Below the pieces are notes generated by a model. It was not told the DNA's origin, did no database searches, and was given only the letters and a program-made list of their open reading frames with translations. Below, piece by piece: positions 37,023-47,078 of a stretch of 64,000 nucleotides of DNA; the first letter of the stretch is position 1, and the number at the start of each line of letters is the position of its first letter. The position numbers and the translations under genes are program-made. This DNA is from Cernens ardua (GTDB lineage: Bacteria > Pseudomonadota > Gammaproteobacteria > Pseudomonadales > Halomonadaceae), in contig NZ_JBPCZH010000001.1 in NCBI RefSeq assembly GCF_051251085.1, positions 806,001 to 870,000 on the forward strand, given 5' to 3'.

Positions 37023-39292
37023 GCCTCGCCTCCCTCAACCATCAGCCGATCAACCCGTTGCAAGCCCTTGGGTAACTTGGTCCCACGCTTGCCACGCTCG
37101 GCAACATATTCTTCCAGATCAGCGGGTTTGAGAGTCAATTTACGCTTACCTACATGTACCACCAACGAGGCACCCTCAGGCAAAACAGCAAGGTCACGCA
37201 CAAACTCTTCACGTGAGGCAGCCGCGGCGCCCGAAATGCCAATCATCTTGTTTCCTTTGCCTTTCGCCATTTCAGGTAGTTCTTCGGCATTAAACACCAA
37301 CAACCGCCCCTGATTGGAAACGACCGCGATACGACTCCCTTCTGGTACGGGATGCGGATTCAGCACCGCACAACCTTTCGGTAAGGTCAGAACCGTTTTC
37401 CCTGACTTGGAACGGCTGACAAGCGATTCCAATCGGGTCAAAAAGCCATAACCACCATCACTGGCAAGCAGGTAACGGGTCTGCGGCTTATCAAGCAACA
37501 TGGCCACCATTTGAGCCCCAGCGGGAGGATTGATCTTGCCCGTAACAGGTTCACCCTGTGAACGTGCAGAAGGCAGTTGGTGAGCCGCTAACGTATAGGA
37601 GCGCCCCGTATCGTCCAGTAAGACGAGTTGCTCATTGGTTTTACCGCGTACGCTGGTTTGATAGGAGTCACCTGCTTTATAGGACAGCGCAGCCGGATCA
37701 ATGTCGTGGCCTTTCGCACTACGGATCCAGCCTCCCTGCGAAAGCACCACGGTGATCGGATCAGACCCCATCAGCTCAACTTCGGACAGGGCTTTTGACT
37801 CTTCCCGCTCGACAATCGGACTACGGCGATCATCACCAAACTTTTCAGCGTCGGCCAGTAGTTCCTGTTCGATCAGACGCGTCATTTCCTTTTCACTACC
37901 GAGGATCTTCTCAAGGTACTGACGCTCTTCCATCAGTTTATCCTGCTCACCCTTGAGTTTGAATTCTTCCAGTTTGGCCAGATGGCGCAAACGTAATTCC
38001 AGGATGGCTTCAGCCTGGCGCTCACTGAGTGAAAAAGCATCTATCAGGGACTGCTTGGGCTCATCCTCTTCGCGAATGATACGAATCACTTCATCAATAT
38101 TCAGATAAGCGATCAACAAACCTTCAAGAATATGCAGGCGGTCATTCACTTTACCCAGGCGATACTCAAGTCGCCTACGCACGGTGGTTCTACGGAACTG
38201 AAGCCACTCACCAAGAAGTTCATTGATAGGCATGACGCGCGGACGCCCATCCAGACCAATCAGGTTCAGATTGACCCGCTGCCCTTTCTCAAGATCAGTC
38301 GTCGCAAACAGGTGCGCCATCAATTGTTCGGTATCAACCCGATTGGAACGCGGGACAACGACTAAACGTGTGGGTTCTTCATGGGTGGATTCATCACGCA
38401 AATCCACCACCATCGGCAGCTTTTTGGCCTGCATTTGCTGGGCAATTTGCTCCAGCACCTTGGCACCGGATACCTGATAAGGCAGCGCGGTGATAACAAT
38501 ATCACCCTCTTCGACCTTGTAGCGGGCCCGCATTTTTACTGACCCTTTACCACTTTTATAGATGGATATCAGCTCGGAACGTGGTGTCACGATTTCAGCC
38601 GCAGTGGGGAAATCCGGCGCAGGAAGATACTTGCATACATCAGACACCGTGGCTTCGGGATGATGCAGCATATGAACGGTCGCCTTCATGACCTCATGTA
38701 CATTATGAGGCGGTATATCCGTCGCCATCCCGACGGCAATACCGGAACCACCATTCAACAGGACATGGGGAAGCCGAGCTGGAAGAACAGAAGGTTCATT
38801 CAGGGTGCCATCGAAGTTGGGCACCCAATCCACCGTCCCCTGCCCCAGTTCCGACAATAACAACTCGGAAAAGCGCGACAAGCGGGATTCGGTATAACGC
38901 ATGGCCGCAAAGGATTTAGGATCATCCGGACTCCCCCAGTTACCCTGCCCATCCACCAGGGGGTAACGGTAGCTGAACGGTTGAGCCATCAATACCATGG
39001 CTTCATAGCAAGCCGTATCACCATGAGGGTGAAACTTACCCAGAACATCCCCCACCGTACGTGCTGACTTCTTGTACTTGGCATTGGCACTCAGCGCCAA
39101 TTCACTCATCGCGTAGACAATGCGGCGTTGTACCGGCTTCAATCCATCACCGATACTCGGCAAGGCACGATCCAGAATGACGTACATGGAGTAGTTAAGA
39201 TACGCCGTACGGGTGTAATTCTTTAGCGGGATACGCTCAACATCCCCTTCCTGTACTGCAACCGGAGGAGTGAAATCATTATGATCAGCCAT
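37019..39292 (-). CDS. parC: DNA topoisomerase IV subunit A ParC
   Basis: ParC decatenates daughter chromosomes together with ParE. The 757-residue protein has the breakage-reunion domain (YLNYSMYVILDRALPSIGDG; catalytic tyrosine Tyr133 in AMRYTESRLS), a coiled-coil and a C-terminal beta-pinwheel. The quinolone region reads KFHPHGDTACYEAMV: Thr93 occupies the place of E. coli Ser80. The ATG at 39292 has AAAGGG 7 bases upstream; a TTG just before it is unlikely. Operon order parE-parC-serB. Confidence 0.96.
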   Translation of the reverse strand: MADHNDFTPPVAVQEGDVERIPLKNYTRTAYLNYSMYVILDRALPSIGDGLKPVQRRIVYAMSELALSANAKYKKSARTVGDVLGKFHPHGDTACYEAMVLMAQPFSYRYPLVDGQGNWGSPDDPKSFAAMRYTESRLSRFSELLLSELGQGTVDWVPNFDGTLNEPSVLPARLPHVLLNGGSGIAVGMATDIPPHNVHEVMKATVHMLHHPEATVSDVCKYLPAPDFPTAAEIVTPRSELISIYKSGKGSVKMRARYKVEEGDIVITALPYQVSGAKVLEQIAQQMQAKKLPMVVDLRDESTHEEPTRLVVVPRSNRVDTEQLMAHLFATTDLEKGQRVNLNLIGLDGRPRVMPINELLGEWLQFRRTTVRRRLEYRLGKVNDRLHILEGLLIAYLNIDEVIRIIREEDEPKQSLIDAFSLSERQAEAILELRLRHLAKLEEFKLKGEQDKLMEERQYLEKILGSEKEMTRLIEQELLADAEKFGDDRRSPIVEREESKALSEVELMGSDPITVVLSQGGWIRSAKGHDIDPAALSYKAGDSYQTSVRGKTNEQLVLLDDTGRSYTLAAHQLPSARSQGEPVTGKINPPAGAQMVAMLLDKPQTRYLLASDGGYGFLTRLESLVSRSKSGKTVLTLPKGCAVLNPHPVPEGSRIAVVSNQGRLLVFNAEELPEMAKGKGNKMIGISGAAAASREEFVRDLAVLPEGASLVVHVGKRKLTLKPADLEEYVAERGKRGTKLPKGLQRVDRLMVEGGEA

Positions 39293-39361
39293 CAATCAAC
39301 CCTTTGCTGGTGGCGTCTCTCTGTAACGAAGAGAAGAAAACATATTGTAAGACCAAGCCTC

Positions 39362-41242
39362 TCATACTTCGATTTCCGCCATATCACCATCACGTTCAAG
39401 CCAGTGACGCCTATCCGCCGAACGTTTTTTTGCCAGCAACATATCGAGTGCTTCAATGGTGCCATCGTCGGCTTCACGCGTTAGCTGAACCAATCGGCGG
39501 GTATCGGCAGCCATCGTGGTTTCACGAAGCTGCATGGGATTCATTTCACCCAACCCTTTGAATCGTTGTACGTTCGGGGTGCCCCGCTTGTTGGAAAGCT
39601 GTTTGAGAATCTGGTTTTTCTCGTTTTCATCGAGGGCGTAGTGAACTTCCTTACCCAGATCGATGCGGTATAACGGCGGCATGGCAATGAAAACATGCCC
39701 GGCATCCACCAGACTTGGAAAGTGGCGCGTAAATAGCGCACATAACAGCGTCGAGATATGTAACCCATCGGAGTCGGCATCAGCCAATACGCACACTTTG
39801 CCATAACGCAGGCGTGAAAGATCACTGCTTCCCGGATCCAATCCCAACGCGACAGCGATATCGTGGATTTCCTGAGACCCCAACACCTCAGAGGAGTCGA
39901 CTTCCCACGTGTTGAGGATTTTTCCACGCAGCGGAAGAATAGCCTGAGTTTCACGATCGCGTGCCTGTTTGGCACTTCCCCCGGCTGAATCCCCCTCAAC
40001 GAGGAAAAGCTCACAGGCAGAAGGATCCTGACTTGAACAATCCGCCAGCTTCCCGGGCAACGCAGGCCCTTGCGTGACTTTCTTGCGAACTACCTTTTTC
40101 GCTGCGCGCAATCGCCGCTGGGCAGCACTTATCGCAAGATCAGCCAACTGTTCGGCTTCAGCAGTATGGGTATTCAGCCAGAGAGAAAACGCGTCCTTGA
40201 CCGCAGCGGAAACCACTGCTGCCACTGTTCTGGAAGAGAGACGCTCTTTGGTTTGCCCAGCAAACTGGGGATCATGCATTTTGACAGAAAGTACGTAAGC
40301 AATACGCTCCCACAAATCTTCCCCTGTCAGTTTGACATTCTTGGGAATGAGATTGCGGTACTCACAGAATTCCTTGAGAGCTTCGATTAACCCTGTACGC
40401 AAGCCATTAACATGCGTTCCCCCCAATGGTGTAGGGATCAGGTTGACGTAGGACTCCTGTAGCCCATCCCCCCCTTCGGGAAGCCACTGCACAGCCCAGT
40501 CCACATGGTGCTCATCATCTTCGGCATGCCCCAACACAGGCGTAGCCGGCAGCAGTTCATAGCCATCGAGGGACTGAACAAGATAATCCTTCAAGCCATC
40601 CGCGTATTGCCAGACATCTTCCGAACCATCGGTATCGATCAAAGTGACTTTCAAACCGGGACAAAGAACCGCCTTGGCACGTAGCAAGTGCCGCAAGCGC
40701 ACAACAGATACCTTGGCACTATCGAAATAGTGGGCATCGGGCCAAAAGCGCAAGCGTGTACCGCTTGCCTTCTTCGGCGCCGTACCTATCTCATGAAGTT
40801 CTTCTACCTTTTCACCATGTTCAAAGGCAATCGCACTTACGATACCACTACGCCAGACTTCAACCTCCAAACGGGTCGACAAGGCATTAACGACAGAGAC
40901 ACCAACACCATGCAAACCACCGGAAAAACGGTAGTTATCATTGGAGAATTTGCCACCCGCATGCAGGCGCGTAAGGATTAGCTCGATGCCGGATACACCG
41001 TGCTCCGGATGAATATCCGTCGGCATACCACGGCCATCATCCTCCACTTCGATACCGCCATCTTCACGCAGCCTGACGACTATCGCATGGGCATATCCGG
41101 CCAGGGCTTCATCGACACTGTTATCGACAACCTCCTGAACCAAGTGGTTGGGACGAGCGGTGTCGGTGTACATCCCGGGACGTTTACGGACGGGATCCAA
41201 ACCGGAGAGAACTTCTATGGAACTGGCGCTGTATTGGCTCAT
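39362..41242 (-). CDS. parE: DNA topoisomerase IV subunit B ParE
   Basis: The 626-residue ATPase subunit carries the GHKL ATP-binding motifs (EVVDNSVDEALAG, DDGRGMPTDIHPEHG, SGGLHGVGVSVVNAL) and the Toprim motif ELFLVEGDSAGGSAKQARDR with the second metal site DADSDGLHI. The C-terminal KGLGEMNP signature is intact. Length is that of ParE (about 630), not GyrB (about 800). It lies 69 bases before parC and downstream of yqiA. Confidence 0.96.
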   Translation of the reverse strand: MSQYSASSIEVLSGLDPVRKRPGMYTDTARPNHLVQEVVDNSVDEALAGYAHAIVVRLREDGGIEVEDDGRGMPTDIHPEHGVSGIELILTRLHAGGKFSNDNYRFSGGLHGVGVSVVNALSTRLEVEVWRSGIVSAIAFEHGEKVEELHEIGTAPKKASGTRLRFWPDAHYFDSAKVSVVRLRHLLRAKAVLCPGLKVTLIDTDGSEDVWQYADGLKDYLVQSLDGYELLPATPVLGHAEDDEHHVDWAVQWLPEGGDGLQESYVNLIPTPLGGTHVNGLRTGLIEALKEFCEYRNLIPKNVKLTGEDLWERIAYVLSVKMHDPQFAGQTKERLSSRTVAAVVSAAVKDAFSLWLNTHTAEAEQLADLAISAAQRRLRAAKKVVRKKVTQGPALPGKLADCSSQDPSACELFLVEGDSAGGSAKQARDRETQAILPLRGKILNTWEVDSSEVLGSQEIHDIAVALGLDPGSSDLSRLRYGKVCVLADADSDGLHISTLLCALFTRHFPSLVDAGHVFIAMPPLYRIDLGKEVHYALDENEKNQILKQLSNKRGTPNVQRFKGLGEMNPMQLRETTMAADTRRLVQLTREADDGTIEALDMLLAKKRSADRRHWLERDGDMAEIEV

Positions 41243-41657
41243 TTAGTCAGAACAATCAATAAACAAGGACATTGAATACTGGCGCAGGCCAGAGGCATTG
41301 GCAATGTGGGGCATCGCCCTCAGTGCCACTAAAATTACTAAAATGGATTCACTCACTCTTCTCAATGAATGAATCTTGAAAACTGTCATAGGTACATTGC
41401 GATACCTTGCAATGCTTGTGGTACGTAATGACCGTTCGGGCATTATCAGCATTTAGAGAGAAATATACAAACATCGTGGTTCCTCCCACCCATTAACGCA
41501 CCCTGCTGTATATCGTTTCTCTTACAAGCCACATATACGCTGGCATATGCATATACTTCTTGAACCGTTTTCTTCTTCAACCGGTCTTCCGCCAGATTCG
41601 AATATCCGCTTTAAAAGCGTAGTATTGAGTATAGGCATGGCCCGAAATCACTGATAT
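41243..41657. other. Intergenic region between yqiA and parE
   Basis: The 415 bases hold no gene I can support. The sequence is AT-rich with several CATATA-type alternations near 41530-41560 and two GAACCG/CAACCG blocks at about 41560-41590. A promoter for parE is expected here. Confidence 0.4.
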
Positions 41658-42275
41658 TCAAGCAATAGCTGCGGAGCGATCGAAGATACGCGGAATAAAT
41701 AACGAATAACTGTCCAGCGCATGACCTTCATTAGGTAACATCAGGATACGACTGCCACGATAGAAACGAAGGGCATCCCGTGGATCAAGAAGCTCATCTT
41801 TCCCGCCCAACAATACTTTATAGCGCGAAGGCTGACGGGGTACGGGAGGCTCCAGCGCTTCCAGTTCATCAATAAAATGTGGCTGAATCCGCACAGTGCT
41901 ACCTGTCGACGGGTTCACATGATCCTGATTCAACATGGTACGTGCCAAAGGGACAGGATTAATGGCCGGATTGATGAGAACAACCTGCGCAATATCACGC
42001 TTTTCAGCTATCACCGTTGCCAAAAAACCACCAAAGGAGCTACCTATCAACATCACGTCATCCCCCAGAGAATCCACAAGTTCCACCACCTGTTTATAGG
42101 CGTCCATGGGATCAGAAAACAGCTGAGGTGCAACGAATTCCAGTGACGGCGAATGTTCAAGACAGGCTTGGCGAGTTACCTGCGCTTTGTAAGACTCAGG
42201 ATGACTGTTAAAACCATGCAAATAAAGTACGGTTTTCGGCAATATACCTAATGCAGGATAACTCGAAAAGGGCAC
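41658..42275 (-). CDS. yqiA: YqiA-family esterase
   Basis: This is an alpha/beta hydrolase of about 205 residues. The oxyanion strand is TVLYLHGFNSHPES, the nucleophile serine is in LIGSSFGGFLATV, and the acidic and His residues lie in GGKDELLDPRDA and NEGHALDSY. E. coli YqiA, an esterase preferring palmitoyl substrates in vitro, has the same layout and lies next to parE, as here. The GTG at 42275 has GAGG 8 bases upstream; an ATG at 42311 has no such element and would add 12 residues. Confidence 0.88.
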   Translation of the reverse strand: MPFSSYPALGILPKTVLYLHGFNSHPESYKAQVTRQACLEHSPSLEFVAPQLFSDPMDAYKQVVELVDSLGDDVMLIGSSFGGFLATVIAEKRDIAQVVLINPAINPVPLARTMLNQDHVNPSTGSTVRIQPHFIDELEALEPPVPRQPSRYKVLLGGKDELLDPRDALRFYRGSRILMLPNEGHALDSYSLFIPRIFDRSAAIA

Positions 42276-42658
42276 TGTACCGACCTCTTGGAAATGACCG
42301 TAACCACACATCGCAATGACGTACTAAGTAAAAAGTAATCGCAACATTACTATGACAAGTAATGGGACTATGACAAGTAATGAAACCAGGGCGAGTAGTG
42401 GATCGGCTATATTCGTCCGCTTCAGCATCTGACACTTTGGCATCTGATACTTTGGCATCTGTACACATTGGTACTCGATAGACTTTTTAAACGCCAGCTG
42501 CTTATTACTCTGCATGCTTATAACAAAACAGGCCGCCCACCAACCGTGGAAAATATTCACCACGACAGGTAGCGACCTGCATAAGCAGCAATTACTAAAT
42601 AATAGCAAAATACTGTTTTTATTTACAGTTATTTGTTACTAAAAAACCTAACTCAACC
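42276..42658. repeat. Intergenic region with two short tandem repeats
   Basis: Between yqiA and pgi, an 18-bp unit containing ACTATGACAAGTAATG occurs at 42349-42366 and 42367-42384. A second array, GCATCTGATACTTTG, has copies at 42425, 42440 and 42455 with period 15. A minus-strand frame over it reads AKVSDAKVSDAEADEY but is short and without family pattern. No gene is supported. Confidence 0.75.
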
Positions 42659-44305
42659 TTAACTGTTGGCCTTGCGCGCCAATTCGATCAAATGGCGCGA
42701 GGAATCGTCGAGTTCATCAATCCCTTTACCGGAGATCAGTGTTTCTTCGGTTTCAGTGGCAATTTTCTTGCCTAACTGGACACCCCACTGGTCAAAGGAG
42801 TCGATATCCCAAATGACACCCTGTACAAATACTTTCTGCTCATACAATGCAACGAGAGCACCCAGAGTTTCAGGTGTCAAAGAGTCGACCAGGATAGTGG
42901 ATGAAGGCTGGTTACCTGCATAGCGCTGGTAGGGAGGCGGTGTTTGCTCACTTTTCACCGCATCATCACCCAACATCAGTACACGAGACTGTGCGAAGCA
43001 GTTAGCCAATGCCAAACGCTGCTGTGTCTTGAAGCTATCACGCAGGGCTTCGTTTTCAATCTCATCGTAACGTTTCAACGGTGCGATGAAATCACAGGCA
43101 ACGGTTTTCGTTCCCTGGTGAAGGAGCTGATAGAACGCATGCTGACCATTCGGTCCCACTTCGCCCCAGATAATTGGGCAAGTAGAGTAATCCACTTTCT
43201 GACCGGCATTTGTCACGGATTTACCATTGGATTCCATTTCGAGCTGCTGGAAGTAGCTGGGAAGGAATTTCAGACGCCCATCATAAGGAAGAACAGCCAG
43301 CGTGGGAATGTCGAGGAAATCAACGTTCCAGATACCCACAAGGGCAAACAGCACGGGCAGGTTATCCTTGAGCGGTGTTTCACGGAAATGCACATCCAGG
43401 CGATGCGCACCGGAAAGCAGGCGACGGAAGTTATCAAGGCCAATTTCTATGGCAATGCCCAAACCTATGCCGCTCCACAGGGAATAACGCCCACCGACCC
43501 AATCCCAGAAAAGTACCTGATGCTCTTTCGCAAAGCCCCATTCATCCATCTTGTCAGACTGAGTCGAAACACCGATGAAATGTGTCGCCTTCAGCTCTTC
43601 TTCGGAAGCTTTGGTTGCCAACTTCAGCCACGTCATGGCCGTATCAGCATTGGCTTTGGTGTCGATCGTTGTGAAGGACTTGGAAGAGTAGATAAAAATG
43701 GTGGTTTCAGGATTGAGCTGCGGCAAAATATCAGCCAGCTGAGTACCATCAATAGTAGAGGCGAAGTGCACCTTCACGGCATGTTCGCCATCAACGCGGA
43801 AGCCTGCCAGTGCATTGGATACCATCAACGGACCCAAATCAGAACCGCCTACACCGAGGTTGACGACATCGGTGACAACCTTGCCAGTTGCACCCTTCCA
43901 GTTACCTGAATGCAGTTTGTCGACAAGTTCTCCCATGCGTGCCAGCGATGCCTGCACTTCAGGGACAAGATTTTCGCCGTCGACCACAAGCTCATCGCTC
44001 TCTGGCAAACGCAATGCGGTGTGCAATGCCGGGCGATTTTCCGTCACATTGATCTTGTCGCCACGAATTTGCTGCGCGATAGCCTGCTCCAGACCTACTT
44101 CCTCAGCGAGAGCCAAAAGCTTGTCGACGGTTTCCTGAGTAATGCGCTGCTTGGAAAAATCAAGGGTGAGTCCAGCCGCCTGACGGGAAAACTTTCCAAA
44201 ACGCTCACCGTCTTCTGCAAACAGAGTCTTAAGATGAACATCACGCATACCGCTTTCAAGATGCTGCTGAAGCGCTTTCCATGCGTTTGATTGTGTGATC
44301 GACAT
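42659..44305 (-). CDS. pgi: Glucose-6-phosphate isomerase
   Basis: Pgi interconverts glucose-6-P and fructose-6-P. The 548-residue protein shows the family signatures DWVGGRYSLWSGIG (about 270), GQHAFYQLLHQGTKT with the catalytic histidine (about 385), and the C-terminal FDQWGVQLGK with the catalytic lysine (about 515). Length equals E. coli Pgi (549). It appears to be transcribed alone. Confidence 0.96.
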   Translation of the reverse strand: MSITQSNAWKALQQHLESGMRDVHLKTLFAEDGERFGKFSRQAAGLTLDFSKQRITQETVDKLLALAEEVGLEQAIAQQIRGDKINVTENRPALHTALRLPESDELVVDGENLVPEVQASLARMGELVDKLHSGNWKGATGKVVTDVVNLGVGGSDLGPLMVSNALAGFRVDGEHAVKVHFASTIDGTQLADILPQLNPETTIFIYSSKSFTTIDTKANADTAMTWLKLATKASEEELKATHFIGVSTQSDKMDEWGFAKEHQVLFWDWVGGRYSLWSGIGLGIAIEIGLDNFRRLLSGAHRLDVHFRETPLKDNLPVLFALVGIWNVDFLDIPTLAVLPYDGRLKFLPSYFQQLEMESNGKSVTNAGQKVDYSTCPIIWGEVGPNGQHAFYQLLHQGTKTVACDFIAPLKRYDEIENEALRDSFKTQQRLALANCFAQSRVLMLGDDAVKSEQTPPPYQRYAGNQPSSTILVDSLTPETLGALVALYEQKVFVQGVIWDIDSFDQWGVQLGKKIATETEETLISGKGIDELDDSSRHLIELARKANS

Positions 44306-44805
44306 GGTACTGCCTCTCCCGATTTATTTGATAGGCACCTACCACGTGGCAGATGCAGGTGGCGCCAACACAAACGTTGGCTTTTTATTCGATATCAATT
44401 GTATTGGAATCAATATCCCGATAATTCGTTGTATCGCCAGAGAACGGGAATCAGGAATTCCATTCATCGTGGCTGCAACCCGGCGCAAATTTACTAGAGC
44501 AATCGGCTCTAAAAACGTAAAATACACCATCGTCATGAGCATCAGGTTGCAAAATAACTACCCATTGCCTGGTAGCAATAGTAACCAAAAGCAATCGAAT
44601 TGACAGCGGTTATCCGACGAAAGGCGCATACATTCCTGCCAAAGAAACATCGGACGGGATGTTTGTCAGCCCGCAGAGGCGTTGTCAACTTACGAATATT
44701 TGCTGACTACGATGCTTGCACATTGCCAGTGGCGTGAACATGTTACTACGGATTTTCGCCCGGCAAATGTTCGCCGTCATAAGCTTCAACCAAGTAGTGG
44801 CTCTA
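44306..44805. other. Divergent pgi/cmoA intergenic region
   Basis: These 500 bases contain no supportable gene. A TTGACA at 44598-44603 points toward cmoA, but no -10 lies at the right distance. Plus-strand frames overlapping the pgi start have no family pattern. Confidence 0.4.
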
Positions 44806-45561
44806 ATGAAAGAAACCCGACAGGACCAGATTTACTCCACACCTCACGACAAGATAGCCCGTTTTTCATTTGATGAACGTGTGGCTAGCTGCTTTCCGGA
44901 CATGATCAACCGCTCAGTACCGGGCTATTCCCAGATTGTGTCGATGTGCGGCCTGTTCGCTAAACGCTATTTGCCTGAAGGCGGGCATATCTATGATCTG
45001 GGGTGTTCTCATGGTGCTGTCACGCTATCTGTTCTGCAACAAAATCCTGAACGCCCTTTCACTGTCAGCGCGGTGGATCTGTCACCTGCCATGGTGAACC
45101 ATGCCAGAGCCAATATAAGGCAATATGTACCTGGGCAACGCACGCAGGATATTACTCTTGTTGAAGGCGATGTGCTGGCACTGGATTATCAACCGGCGAA
45201 CATGATTTTCATGAATTTTACGTTACAGTTTCTTCCACCGGAATCACGTGAATCGCTAATAAAAAGGCTTTTCAATGCACTTGAGCCGGGTGGTGTATTG
45301 GTACTATCAGAAAAAATTACACGTGAAACGAGCGCCATCGAAGAGGAAGTCTTTTCTCTGCACCATGATTTCAAGCGTGCCAATGGCTATTCACAACTTG
45401 AAATCAGTCAAAAGCGTTCCGCGCTGGAAAATTACATGATTACCGATACGTTGGAACAACATCATCAACGTCTGGAAAAGGCTGGCTTTTCGACCCATTT
45501 TACATGGTTTGAATATCTGAATTTCGCTTCCATGATCGCCTTCAAGAGCGAGGATGCCTAG
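44806..45561 (+). CDS. cmoA: Carboxy-S-adenosyl-L-methionine synthase CmoA
   Basis: CmoA converts SAM and prephenate to carboxy-SAM for wobble U34 modification. The 251-residue SAM-fold protein starts MKETRQDQIYSTPHDKI, the family N-terminus. The SAM loop is YDLGCSHGAVTLSVLQ (about 62), and FMNFTLQFLPPESR and ALEPGGVLVLSEK follow. The ATG at 44806 is chosen by family fit; upstream in-frame ATGs add unrelated residues. The stop TAG is directly followed by the cmoB GTG, so the two are coupled. Confidence 0.95.
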   Translation: MKETRQDQIYSTPHDKIARFSFDERVASCFPDMINRSVPGYSQIVSMCGLFAKRYLPEGGHIYDLGCSHGAVTLSVLQQNPERPFTVSAVDLSPAMVNHARANIRQYVPGQRTQDITLVEGDVLALDYQPANMIFMNFTLQFLPPESRESLIKRLFNALEPGGVLVLSEKITRETSAIEEEVFSLHHDFKRANGYSQLEISQKRSALENYMITDTLEQHHQRLEKAGFSTHFTWFEYLNFASMIAFKSEDA

Positions 45562-46557
45562 GTGTCACAATATGATCCAGAGCATAAAGCGCTGTACCAT
45601 GCCCTTATCGATCAGGGGTTGGAACGTTGGGTAGCCGTACTTCCCGAACAGTTGAAAGCAGGGCTCGACCCGAAGCGCTTTGGCGACCTTCCCGGCTGGC
45701 GAAGTGCAGTGGAAAAGCTGCCTAAGCTGCCGGAAAATCGTCAGATCTTTCTGAATGAAGATACGCTTCGCGTGGATGCCTCCCTCTCAAGCGGTGAAAC
45801 AGCCAGAGCAACCAATTTGCTACGCCACCTGATGCCGTGGCGAAAAGGTCCGTTTTCTCTGGCCGGTATTAATATTGATACCGAATGGCGCTCTGATCTG
45901 AAATGGCAACGTATTGAACCTCATATCGCGCCGCTCAGAGGGCGTCGCGTTCTGGACGTAGGAGGGGGTAGCGGATATCACGGATGGCGGATGACCGGTG
46001 CAGGCGCCTCATTTGTCATAATCATTGATCCCTCCCCACGGTTTTACTTCCAATTCCACGCGGTGCGCCATTTTATCGGTGATGAACATGCGAAAACGAC
46101 TCATTATCTCCCCGTCGGAATTGAGGACGTTCCTGCAAAACTTGCAGCTTTTGATACTGTCTTCTCCATGGGCGTGTTGTATCACCGTAGGGACCCCCTA
46201 GAGCATCTTGATCAATTAAGAGAAACCCTGCGCATCGGCGGTGAGCTGGTACTCGAAACACTCGTTGTAGACGGTGATGAGCAAACTGTTTTTATGCCTG
46301 GAGAACGTTATGCCTGCATGCCCAATGTCTATTTCCTGCCCTCCTCCAGAGCATTGAAGCACTGGTTGGCACGATGCGGATTCACAAACATTCGTATCAT
46401 TAATGAAGAGACCACATCCCTTGAGGAACAACGCCGCACGGAGTGGATGACGTTCCAATCCCTAGAAGATTTTCTGAATCCGGAGGACCACTCACTTACA
46501 TTGGAAGGTTACCCGGCACCACGAAGAGCAGTGTTGATTGCGGAACGTGCACGTTAA
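45562..46557 (+). CDS. cmoB: tRNA U34 carboxymethyltransferase CmoB
   Basis: CmoB uses carboxy-SAM to turn ho5U34 into cmo5U34. The 331-residue protein shows SLAGINIDTEWRSDLKWQR, VLDVGGGSGYHGWRMTGAGA with the SAM loop (about 130) and FDTVFSMGVLYHRRDPLEHL. All three are CmoB marks. It starts with GTG at 45562, zero bases after the cmoA stop, with AGCGAGG inside the end of cmoA as ribosome-binding site. Length is normal (E. coli 323). Confidence 0.95.
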   Translation: MSQYDPEHKALYHALIDQGLERWVAVLPEQLKAGLDPKRFGDLPGWRSAVEKLPKLPENRQIFLNEDTLRVDASLSSGETARATNLLRHLMPWRKGPFSLAGINIDTEWRSDLKWQRIEPHIAPLRGRRVLDVGGGSGYHGWRMTGAGASFVIIIDPSPRFYFQFHAVRHFIGDEHAKTTHYLPVGIEDVPAKLAAFDTVFSMGVLYHRRDPLEHLDQLRETLRIGGELVLETLVVDGDEQTVFMPGERYACMPNVYFLPSSRALKHWLARCGFTNIRIINEETTSLEEQRRTEWMTFQSLEDFLNPEDHSLTLEGYPAPRRAVLIAERAR

Positions 46558-47078
46558 AGCATGGGAATGGTGTAGATAACAGAAAGCGGGCTACCACATT
46601 GTGTGTAGTCCCATTCAACATTCATATTGTGTTCATTCACTGAAATGGAAGTCCTCTCCCCTTTTCATCAACGATGATTATAAATACTCGGTCTGCGTTG
46701 AGCGGTCACATTCACGTCTCACTATAGTTGTTGGTAATTGATACTTTTAGTCTAATAAAAAATTTTTCAATTAAATCTTGGCTCAAATGTTGCCCTTCCT
46801 TCAAATAGTAAATATTCTCATTAACATCCACAGTCAAATATCATCCAACATAAACAGTCCAAGCCGAGATGGCGGTGTTTTTAGGCAGATAAGGTGATAC
46901 TCAAAGACTCTACTTACATCTCGTCGCGAAATTGTCACTGTTTCCGGATGTAATGACTTTCTAAACACGGTAACGATATTCGCCTTAACCTGAGCTTCTG
47001 TGGAGTTTGAAACTTCAGCACAAAACCAATGCGTACAAGAAGCAATATTCAGGGCCTGAAAGGAAAGCGAGGCCGGTA
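46558..47078. other. AT-rich gap upstream of a HemS-like gene
   Basis: The 521-base gap carries one imperfect GGGCTAC/GTAGTCCC stem near 46591 without a T run. At 46738-46753 lies TTGATACTTTTAGTCT, whose near-copy occurs past the far end of the next gene. No gene is supported. Confidence 0.45.

Noticed and set aside
41461..41600. Possible CRISPR-like or iteron repeats near parE
   Set aside because: CATATA and AACCG motifs are short and irregularly spaced; no unit of fixed length.
42208..42468. Minus-strand frame with KVSDAKVSDAEADEY repeat
   Set aside because: The repeat comes from the 15-bp DNA array, the rest reads antisense-like and overlaps the yqiA start region; no family pattern.
44295..44603. 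102-codon plus-strand frame at the pgi start
   Set aside because: It is antisense to the first pgi codons and has no family pattern.
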